DNA of 64,000 bases. Source: Dillenia suffruticosa (Eukaryota; Streptophyta; Magnoliopsida; Dilleniales; Dilleniaceae). Shown here piece after piece: positions 54,840 through 64,000 of this stretch; the first letter of the stretch is position 1, and each line of letters begins with the position of its first letter. The stretch lies in NCBI GenBank assembly GCA_033439265.1, contig JAVTVX010000015.1:25597947-25661946 (forward strand), in the 5' to 3' direction. A program made the translations under genes and the position numbers. The notes under the pieces were generated by a model, which saw only the letters and a program-made list of their open reading frames with translations, had not been told where the DNA came from and did no database searches.

Positions 54840-57800
54840 TGTAGCATAATATATAATAATTTTCTCATATGACATTCAAATACGTACAATCGTCTCAATG
54901 CAAATAAAATATGAGAGCTTCACAAATAAATATACATGAATTATATAGTCATCCCAAAAATAAATAAATAAATACATTTATCAAACTAAAATCTCCAATA
55001 ATCATAAAGGAAGATATGGTAATATCCAAACCCAAACCCGATACTATCAATTTCACGTCGTAACACACTAATTCTTCTTCAGTCCAAAACTAATCCTGTG
55101 AAGAGAAAGTAGGGGTGAGTATTTATGGAAAGATACTCAGTAAGTAAGGGGATTGACACCGTGCTATCAATATCAAGTGTGAACTTGAAGTGTCAAAACA
55201 TGTAACATAATATCGAGTATGCAAAAATAACGTGTTATTTCAGAATAAAACATATCTGAAGTCACAAATCAGAAAATAACACATACATCCATCTATGTAT
55301 CAAGTCATATATGTAGAGCCGACCGAACAAACAACCCCGGCAATAGTCTACCTAGACCAAAGACGGACGCATTGGGGGTTTTCACTATGCAAATATCAAA
55401 TAATGGCTCTATACCCCAATGTTGGCCACAGACTACTCCAACTAGTCTGTAAATAATAATAATGATACATATATATAGTCGGTCGTGTATGGTATCCCGC
55501 CCAGTGCTAAACAGAGGTAAACTTATGTCCTCCCCAATGAAGGTCAACCTAGGATACCCATGCATATGATGATCTGGCGGATACCTCCGGCCGAAACGTA
55601 TCCGGGCACAAGGGGTGCCTCTACCAAATGTCCTTCGTAACTACGGAATGCTATAGGAAGCATATCACCATATTACCAAAGTTGGCCGAGCACGTAGCCC
55701 CATGCATCACATCATCATGTCGGCCGGGCATATAGCCCCATACATTATAACATAATATCGGCCGGGCGTATAGCCCAAATAGTACATGTAAATCCATTTA
55801 AAACTACGTACCAATACAGTAAAAGTATTAAAACATGTCAATATGTTAAAAAGAATGGCACAGTATCCGTTTATCAAATCATGGATGCAAATCAATAAAA
55901 TCAACAGTTGGGATACTCCAATGGTTACAAAAATATATCTATCAAAATCCAAAAATTTAGTTTTCACACGTATAGAAATCATGTCGTTTGAAAATCTGTA
56001 AAATATGACTTGTCAATCAATAAAAGATGTCAAAGTCCAACTTACAGTATGGGAGAGGGTAGCGCACTCTCCAATAATACCACGAAATGAAGAAAGAGTG
56101 CTCCCCTCAATCGATCAAATACTATATCACTACAATAAGAGTTTACACATAACACATTAAAGGTGTTATAGTATTTGGGAATTAAAAATCACATTTTAAC
56201 TATCCATTTCAACTATCCAAATAACAACTCCAACCACACATCATCAGAGGTACCCAACGAAATGAATGCGATGCTAACATCAACTATTTATATCATCATT
56301 CACATCTCCAATATCTTCTCTAAATCATCAAAATGGCAACATAGGGTGCACACCATGAAAACACCAAACACAAGATAAAACCATAATGCTATTAACCATC
56401 AAATGCATCATTCATCTATCCAATGCAACACCATAGCATATATCTACCATATATGCATACTCACACATGTTCTTGTACAATTTTATCATTTACATATTTT
56501 CAAGTCATTTAAATACACCAATATTGGCAATACATGAACACACAATCATACAACCTTATATCTACATATAAACCTTCATTTTGCTTATTAAACACCATTC
56601 CCAATACTCCTAACAACATACTATACTTGGGTTCCCTCCAATGTACTTGGCCAAGGCATTGCACATATATAGGGTCACAACTTTCACCTCAAAACTCAGC
56701 ATGCATATACCCATAACTTCTCATGCTCATGCCCTAAATTTTATGTGCATATGGTCACTAATGCACCATAAAAATCTGTACACATTTGGACTCCTTTAGT
56801 GAAGAAAATCCTACACTCATTCCTACTCTCTTTTATGCATTAACACACATATGTACATAATTTACTTCATGCCAAATTTCTGCACGTGTAATAGCACAAA
56901 AATCCTACACTTAACCTAATTAACCACATACAACGTCGGAAAATGTATTCTATTCGAATCTAATTTACATTCTAGTATATACAAGACTTCTTATCTTAAA
57001 TTTATCATAAATTCGATAACCAAATCGAAGGGGTTCGAAATCCCTCACCTAGTGTTTTCTCGGAGCGCAGACCTTCGTCCGAATGTCTTTTCGATCACTC
57101 CAAAATCTACAATGTTACCTATCAAGACAGGGTTTATTAGTTAGGTTCAAACACTTTGATCGGAAGCAAAACCCTAAGTCAGTTACCTGCATGGAGGTTC
57201 GTGGGCTGTCATGGGCTCACGGGCCATCGCGGGCCGTCGCGGGCTCGCGGGCTCGTGGGTTTGTGGGTCAACGGGCCAGTGTGCTTCAGCTAGCGAGCTC
57301 ACGGGTTTGCGGGCCAGTGGGCTAGGGGGCTGGCAGGCCTGTGAGATGATGGGCCTACGGGTTGGCAGGCCTACGGCTGATGGGCTTGCGGGCCGACAGT
57401 GGCTCGCGGGCCGCAGTGGCTTGCGGGCTGGTGCGTGCTCATGCACTGATGCGCTCGTACACAGGCGCGCTCACGTGCTAGCTCTCGTTTGCGGATTGAG
57501 GCGCGCTCGCTCACGGATTGGGTCCTGCTCGCGGACTGGGTCGCGCTCGTGGACTGAGGCGCGCTGTGTTTGCGCGGTGAGGATCGTACAAGGGTGCGAT
57601 GGGGGAGAGAAACGAAGAGTCGGGGAGAGAGAGAGAGAGAGAGAGAGAGAGGGATTAGGGTTTCCATCCCTAATCCCCAAATTAGATTTGGGGACGCAAG
57701 GTTTTGCCCCAAAATGCTGCGTCTCCTTTTTTTTTTTTTTACACATACATATATTTCGTATTCATTTTTCGCTAGAACGCGAATTTCGTGCAAATGGGGT

Positions 57801-57939
57801 TTATTTCGATCGCGATTCTACAACTTAAGAATATACCAAAAATAAAATTTAAAAACCTCCCCAAAATCAAACACCAATTTAAATAAATAAATTTCTCTTT
57901 ATATAATTAAATTATAGACACCGTAGTATCGGTGTTACA
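54840..57939 (-). repeat. Chromovirus 3' LTR (truncated)
   Basis: Starts TGTAACACCGATACTACGG on the minus strand at 57939. Collinear with 61882-64000 from 54849 to about 56960. It ends abruptly at about 54840, where the other LTR continues for about 305 bp to its CATGACA end. It contains the GC-rich block at 57190-57560. Confidence 0.88.
57190..57560. repeat. GC-rich degenerate repeat block inside the LTR
   Basis: About 370 bp dominated by GGGC(T/C)CGCGGG, GCGGGCTCGTGGG and GGGCTCACGGG words of about 8-10 bp. It is sharply GC-rich between AT-rich flanks, and is followed by a GA microsatellite (57626-57650) and a T run (57727-57740). Long open frames here (up to 205 codons) are a by-product of the GC-rich repeat. 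Confidence 0.8.
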
Positions 57940-57984
57940 TTTTTTAACTCCCTAAAAACAAGTTTCGTCCTCGAAACTAAAAGA

Positions 57985-58275
57985 GGACTAACCAGCAAAT
58001 AAATGGGGGTATTGTTTCCTCATAGTCTCCTCGGGCTCACAGGTCTCTTCCTCGACTTGGTCACTCCTCCACAAAACTCTGATCAATAAAACTTCTTTGC
58101 TCCGCAGCTTCCTGATCTGCTGATCCAGAATAGCCACGGGCTGAATTAGAAGACTAAGGTTCTCTCGCAACTCAATAGGTGGAGGTTCAAGTACATGAGA
58201 AGGATCAGTTAGATATTTTCAGAGTACTGAGACATGGATGACGTCATGAGAACGAGATAGTTCATCTGGCACCGC
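57985..58275 (-). pseudogene. Chromovirus C-terminal chromodomain-like region
   Basis: DVIHVSVL-stop-KYLTDPSHVL, PPPIELRENLSLLIQPVAIL and VLWRSDQVEEETCEPEETMR with KQYPHLF match the tail of Del/Tekay integrase, where the chromodomain sits. An in-frame stop is in the first block. Confidence 0.85.
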
Positions 58276-58279
58276 TGTA

Positions 58280-59240
58280 TACCACGTACTCCCTGCTGCT
58301 TGTAGGGAAAGCTAGCACTAGTGCTGTTGTCAGTCATTGTTTGAGCTCTTGAAAGCTCATCTCACAACGATCGTCCCAAAAGAACTTGACGTCCTTCCAT
58401 ATCAGTCTGGTAAGTGGAGCAGCGATCCGGGAGAATCTTTCAACGAACCGCCGATAACACCCCACAAGACCAAGAAAACTCCGCACCTCGGTCACTGTCT
58501 GTGGCTGCTCCTACCTTAATATGGCCTCAACCTTTTGCAGGTCAACATAAATACCCTTCGCAGAAACAATATGTCCAAGAAATCAATCTGTCTAAGCCAA
58601 AATTCAAACTTGGTGAATTTGACATACAACTGCCGCTCGCGAAAAATCTGCAAGACCACCCTAAGGTGCTACGCATGCTCCTTATTGCTCTTTGAATATA
58701 CAAGGATATCGTCGATGAATATAATGACGAACTGATTCAAATAATCATGGAAAACCCGATTCATCAGATCCATGAAGGTTACTGGTGCGTTGGTCAGCCC
58801 AAACGGCATGACCACGAATTCGTAGTATCCATATCGAGTGCGGAATGTGGTCTTAGGCACATTCTCAGCCCTATTTCGCAACTGATGATCTCCAGATCGA
58901 AAATCGATCTTTAAGAAAACCCGCGCACCCTGAAGCTGATCAAATAAGTCATCAATATGTGGCAGAAGGTACCAATTCTTGATGGAAACCTTTTTTAGCT
59001 GCCTATAGTCCACACATAATTTTAGAGTCTCGTCATTCTTTTTCACTAATAATACCAGAGCACCCCAAGGCGAAGTGCTCGGATGGATAAAACCTTGGAC
59101 CTTGGGCTCTCTAAGCTCAGCTGGCGCCATTCTGTATGACAGAATAGATATGAGAGTGGTCCCTAGAGCTAGGTTAATTTCGAAATCAAACTCCCGAACC
59201 GGTGGTTGTCCGGGTAGCTTCTCGGGAAATACATCTGGGA
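58280..59240 (-). pseudogene. Chromovirus reverse transcriptase
   Basis: An open frame at 59130-58669 reads [55 protein letters not shown] and [17 protein letters not shown], with the FIDD active site. Then come broken frames with [16 protein letters not shown] and SSREYVVYS, where RNase H should start and the deletion occurs. Confidence 0.92.
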
Positions 59241-59243
59241 ATC

Positions 59244-59750
59244 CTACACCACTGGGACTTTCTCAAGCCTCGGTCCCTCCACAGTGGTGTCAATAACATG
59301 ATCTAGGTATGCCGTGCACCCACGGTGTATCAATTTCCTGGCCTTCATCACCGAAACAACACAGTGAGATAACACTCGCCTCTCGCCTAGGAACCTCAAC
59401 AACGGCTCCTCGAGTCTCCGAAACTCCACTTCTTTGGTGAAGCAATCTACTGAGGCCCTATGCATGCTTAGCCAATCCATCCCTAGGATGGCATCAAAAT
59501 CCGTCATCTCAAGTGGAATCAAGTCTGCTTCGAGTATTGTATCTCTGACCATAACCTTACTCCCTCTGTAGACGAAATCTCCAAGTATCTACTTACCGAG
59601 GGGAGTGATGACCAATATCTCCTCATCAAGTGGTGACAAAGGCTTACCCAACCTGTGAGCAAAAGACACTCTCACATACGAATGGTTCGACCCAATGTCA
59701 AATAGGACACGAGTGCCGACTCCCCATATGTTCATAACTCATATTGTGAG
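59244..59750 (-). pseudogene. Chromovirus aspartic protease
   Basis: GTRVLFDIGSNHSYVRVSFA carries the catalytic D-(I/T)-G-(S/A) motif. Downstream are LIPLEMTDFDAILGMDWLSM and HRASVDCFTKEVEF, the standard chromovirus protease landmarks. One stop lies between 59600 and 59552. Confidence 0.88.
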
Positions 59751-59791
59751 AAAATAAAAAGATCTGTTGATAAATATGAAAAGATATATGC

Positions 59792-59793
59792 TT

Positions 59794-59831
<38 letters not shown>
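59792..59831. repeat. (AC)n(AT)n compound microsatellite
   Basis: About ten AC units followed by about nine AT units, located between chromovirus gag and protease. Confidence 0.9.
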
Positions 59832-59979
59832 CAAAATGTATATACATAACAACATAGTTAAGCCTCTAAAGCTTTAACTAGTGATGGTGCTAAAAAAAAA
59901 GTACATAAAAAAATATCTCTAAATATGGGGATCAGTGGGAGGAGCACTAACAATCACGTCAAGACTCGCCCGAGCGTCC

Positions 59980-61347
59980 TCATGCGTCATTGAGTATACA
60001 CGGGCCTATGTCCTCTGCTGCTATCGGAATGGTCCTGGTGCCGCGTTGCTCCCGACTGCTGTCCGTGGAGCGGTGTGACTCGAGTGCGCAGGTGCTCCTT
60101 GCTGTCCTCCTCGGGGAACACTCGAGTGTCCTACAGCTATCTGACCTCCCAATCCCAACTCGGGGCAGGCGCTTCTGATGTGCCTGGCTTCCCACACTGG
60201 AAGCACGTAACAAATACCGTACACTCTCCAAAAGGGTGGTATCTACCATATCGGTGGCAAAAAGGGTGTCGTTGAGCTGAAATCTGAGTAGTGACACTAG
60301 AAGCCGGTGCTCGAATCCCTAAGATCATGATCCCTGTCCAGAATGTACTTGTCTCGGCTGAGAAGAGTCTTCCTGATATCCTGAACTCCTGAACTCCTGG
60401 CTCGAAGAAGCCCCAGATCTCTTCTTCCTTAGCTCTCTGTTCTCCCGTTGTCTGCCCTCAGCACGGATGATCTCCTCCTCCCTAAGTGCTGAATCCACGA
60501 TCTCCGCAAAGGAGAGACTAGGAGTCACTGTCATATACCTCCTGATGTTCAAGTTGAGGCCATCCTCAAACTTGAACCGTAGTTATTTTGGCGTCGCCAA
60601 GTCTGGAACGAAAGCAGCTAGTCGCCTCATCTCTGTCTCATACTCTGTCACTATCAGAGAAGTACCTGCGATCGAACTCCCGTAGGAAGTCCTCCCATCG
60701 CAACGGCTCAATAGCATCGTCACAAATCGCCTCCCATCAAGTGAGGGCGTCACCATCTAATAGTCTCTCTACTATCCGAAACCGGTAGTCCTCACTCAAC
60801 CCCAGATCAGTTAAAATTCTGCGGGTGCGGTTGATCCAGTGCTTTGCTGCTGTGAGATCACCTGTTTCCGCAAACTCCGTATAGCCTAACTGCCTTGCTT
60901 TCTTCACCAATTGGGTGAGCTCATGAATACGTCTCAAAATGGAGGAGGTAGTGTCACTAGGTCCTGAAATAGTGGAAGGACCGACAACTGGGGGCTGATC
61001 TGGTACAACTAAAGGTGGCACGGCTGTAGGAGTCGGCGCGGCCATCGGTACTGGTGGAGGTGGCATGGCTGTTGGAGTCGGTACTGCCGTCGATGGTAGT
61101 GGGGGTGACATCTAAACCCCGTGGGAGGTGTACCACTCATACACCTGCCTAAACACCTCAAAGGACGGTGGTGGAACCTCGGCTGGAGCAGCCGGCTGAG
61201 TAGGCGCTGCAGGGGTGCCCGTGAAGAGGAAGCAGCCTCAGGCACTCCAAGGGTCTCAGGTCCCCTTGCAGGGTCAGGCACTTGAGGAGTCTCAAGTAGC
61301 GCGAGCCTATCTTCGTGTCCCGCTGGTCTACCACATCTAGGCGGCAT
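59980..61347 (-). pseudogene. Chromovirus gag
   Basis: Opens MPPRCGRPAGHEDRLALL, with a Pro/Ala-rich N-terminus (VPTPTAMPPPPVPMAAPTPT). Next come VKKARQLGYTEFAETGDLTA, AAKHWINRTRRILTDLGL and RIVERLLDGDA, the gag core. A zinc-knuckle region with CFQCGKPG and then RSACPELG follows, where a 1-bp shift separates the second Cys from its His. Several frame breaks. Confidence 0.85.
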
Positions 61348-61555
61348 AATTCTGCAAGGAGAGAACTTTCATTAGATATAACTCTAGAGTTTGGCATGAT
61401 TGAAAAATTAGGAACTAACCCCTTAAAATAAATGAAATTAGTGATCTACAACCATGTATGAGACTTTAAATGACTGTACGAAACTCTCTAATATATTGAA
61501 GACTTTTAAAAGTACTTGTGAAGACTTTTATTACTATCCTTTCTCAAACCTAGAT

Positions 61556-61567
61556 GCTCTGATACCA
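61556..61567 (-). promoter_or_regulatory. Chromovirus primer-binding site
   Basis: TGGTATCAGAGC on the minus strand, eight bases inside the LTR end, complementary to initiator tRNA-Met as usual for Del/Tekay elements. Confidence 0.9.
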
Positions 61568-61574
61568 ACCGAAC

Positions 61575-64000
61575 TGTCATGCCTCGAACCAGGATCATGA
61601 GCAGCCGCCCATTACCCTGCATGTCGACTAAAATTTTACAGAAAATTGGGCAGAACCTCCCCATATTTCGGAGGTCTCCCATGTATAATTTGACCTGTAT
61701 ATCAACATTTATTCTGTAAAATAAATAAATGACTATCCTGGTCTCTCCAAAGTCAACCAATGCCATAGCCAACTTGCAGAACAACGCAAAACTATAAAAA
61801 TTTCTAGCAGATCTAGCCACAGACCTCTACTATCATGCCCAACTAGAGTATAAGCAGCCGCCACACCAAGCTGATATAAAATTTTACATAATATATAATA
61901 ATTTTCCCAAATGATATTCAAATACGTACAATCGCCTCAATGCAAATAAAATATGAGAATTTCATAAATAAATATACATAAATTATACAGTCATCCCAAA
62001 AATAAATAAATGAGTACATTTATCAAACTAAAATCTCCAATAATCATAACGGAAGATATGGTAACATCCATACCCAAACCCGGTATTATCAATTGAACGT
62101 CGTAACACACTAATTCTTCTTCAGTCCAAGATTAATCCTGTGGGGAGAAAGTGATGGGTGAGTATCTATAGGAGGATACTCAGCAAGTGAGGGGATTGAC
62201 ACCGTGCTATTAATATCAAGTGTGAATTTGGAGTATCAAAACATGTAATATAATATCGAGTGTGCAAAAATAACATGCTATTTCAGAATAAAACATATCT
62301 CAAGCCACATATCAGAAAATAACATATACATCCATCCATGCATCAAGTCACATATATAGAGTCAGCTGAACAAACAACCCCGACAATAGTCTACCTAGAC
62401 CAAGAACAGACGCATTTGGGGTTTTTATTATGCAAATATCAAATAATGACTCTCTACCCCAATGTTGGTCACAGACTACTCCAACTAGTCTGTAAATAAT
62501 AATAATGATACATATATATAGTCGGCCGTGTATGGTGTCCCGTCCAATGCTAAACAGAGGTAAACTCACGTTCTCCCCGATAAGGGTTAACCTGGAACAC
62601 CCATACACATGATGATCTGGCGGATATCTCCGGCCGAAACGTATCCGGGTACAAGGGGTGCCTCTACCAAATGTGGTTCGTAGCTACGGAATGCTATAGG
62701 AAGCATATCACCATATCACCATATCACCAAGTCGGTCGGACACGTCGCCCCATGCATCACATCATCATGTCTATTGGACATATAGCCCCATGCATCATAA
62801 CATAACATCGGCCAGGCGTATAACCCAAATAATACATGTAAATCCATTTAAAACTACGTGCCAATACAGTAAAAGTATTAAAACATGTCAAGATGTTAAA
62901 AAGAATGACACAGTATCCATCTATCAAACTCATGGATGCAAATCAATAAAATCAACATTTGGGACACTCCAATGGTTACAAAAATATGTCTATCAAAATC
63001 CAAAAATTTAATTTTCACATGTATAGAAATCATATCGTTTGAAAATCGGTAAAACATAATTTGTCAATCAATAGAAGATGTCAAAATCTCACTCACAGTA
63101 TGGGAGAGGGGAGCGCACTCTCTAATAATACCACAAAGTGAAGAAAGAGTGCTCCCCTCGATCGATCAAGCGCTATATCACTACAATAAGAGTTTACACA
63201 TAACACATTAAAGGTGTTATAACATTTGGGAATTAAAGGTTATATTTTAACTATCCCTTTCAACTATCCAAATAAAAACTCCAACCACACATCATCAGAG
63301 GTACCCAACGAAATGAATGCGATACTAATATCAACTATTTACATCATCATTCATGTCTCCAATGTCTTATTTAAATCATCAAAATGGCAACATAGGGTAC
63401 ACACCATGAAAACACCCAACTCAAGATAAAACCATAATGCTATTGACCATCAAATGCATCATTCATCTATCCAATACAACACCATAGCATATATCTAGCA
63501 TATATGCATACTCACACATGTTCTTGTACAATTTTATCATTTACACATTTTCAAGTCATTTAAATACACCAATATTGGTAATACATGAATACACAATCAT
63601 ACATCCTTATACCTACATATAAAACTTCATTTTGCTTATTAAACACCATTCCCAATACTCCTAATAGCATGCTATACTTGGGTGCCCCCCAATTTACTTG
63701 GCCAAGACATTGCACATATATAGGGTCACAACTTTCACCTCAAAACTCAGCATGCATATACCCATAACTTCTCATGTTCATACCCTAAATTTTATATGCA
63801 TATGGTCACTAATGCACCACAAAAATCTGTACACATTTGGACTCTTTTAGTGCAAAAAATCCTGTACTCATTCCTACTCTCTTTTATGCATTAACACACA
63901 TATGTATACACTTTATTTCATGCCAAATTTCTGCATGTGTAATAGCACAAAAATCCTACACTTAACCTAATTAACCACATACAACGTCGGAAAATGTATT
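61575..64000 (-). repeat. Chromovirus 5' LTR (partial, cut by window end)
   Basis: Ends GGCATGACA on the minus strand, just before the primer site. 2426 bp are present; the full LTR should be about 3.4 kb, judging from the other copy. Confidence 0.88.

Larger units (their letters stand above)
54840..64000 (-). mobile_element. Ty3/gypsy chromovirus (Del/Tekay-like), deleted internally, runs off the window
   Basis: Minus strand: 5' LTR from beyond 64000 to 61575, primer site 61567-61556, gag, protease, RT, a chromodomain-type C-terminus, and 3' LTR from 57939 down to about 54840. RNase H and integrase are missing between RT and the chromodomain (junction near 58280). The 3' LTR lacks about 305 bp at its far end compared with the other copy. 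LTR pairs differ at roughly 5-10% by eye, mostly transitions, so the element is older than copia-1. Confidence 0.9.

Noticed and set aside
57211..57828. Overlapping ORFs of 87-205 codons on both strands
   Set aside because: They arise from the GC-rich repeat block inside the gypsy LTR, have Arg/Gly/Ala-rich low-complexity content and no domain.
1..64000. A previously undescribed multi-gene system
   Set aside because: Apart from the single DnaJ gene, every coding-like region I could identify falls into known retrotransposon families or is an isolated decayed ORF; no conserved gene cluster is visible.

Overview
This window is nuclear DNA from an angiosperm, probably a woody eudicot. The evidence is one spliced plant chaperone gene with GT-AG introns, AT-rich intergenic and intronic DNA, and many retrotransposons of plant type (Ty1/copia, Ty3/gypsy chromovirus and Tat-like, L1-type and RTE-type LINEs, SINEs). 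I do not name a species. I see no bacterial-type operons, CRISPR array, rRNA gene or clearly functional tRNA gene.

The only host protein-coding gene I can support is a DnaJ/HSP40 co-chaperone of the plant 'dnaJ 10' type on the minus strand. Its ten coding exons run from the ATG at 52304 down to the stop at 18198. They splice into an intact 401-residue reading frame (1206 nt with stop) spread over 34.1 kb. A leader exon with an upstream ATG lies at about 52.6-52.7 kb. Intron 6 (19917-40021) is 20.1 kb long. It holds a readable stack of transposons: an L1 element (LINE-A) broken by two copia elements, a second L1 (LINE-B) broken by a small RTE insertion with an 18-bp target duplication, and loose L1 3' tails. 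Intron 2 carries an internally deleted copia with both LTRs, and intron 1 carries an L1 3' fragment. Despite about 33 kb of intronic DNA, every coding exon and splice site looks intact.

Upstream of the gene (52.8-64 kb) is a minus-strand Ty3/gypsy chromovirus of Del/Tekay type. It has gag, protease, RT and a chromodomain tail, but RNase H and integrase are deleted and its downstream LTR is cut short. Its other LTR runs off the window end.

Downstream of the gene (1-18 kb) is older repeat debris. There is a Tat-like gypsy relic with one LTR at 279-970, a tRNA-primed start, gag and protease, and a matching LTR at 13016-13717. Between these lies about 8 kb of unusual AT-rich, GTAA/GATAA-rich DNA with a degenerate minisatellite and a tandem duplication, into which a 2.6-kb solo gypsy LTR has inserted. 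Then come an L1 fragment (13.7-15.8 kb) and two small retroposons, one a SINE with a perfect 17-bp target duplication.

I found no convincing new multi-gene system. The most notable points are the nested-transposon history inside a working gene, a 38-bp perfect palindrome next to the promoter of a young copia LTR, a possible 63-codon upstream ORF overlapping the DnaJ start, and the unclassified GTAA-rich repeat tract.
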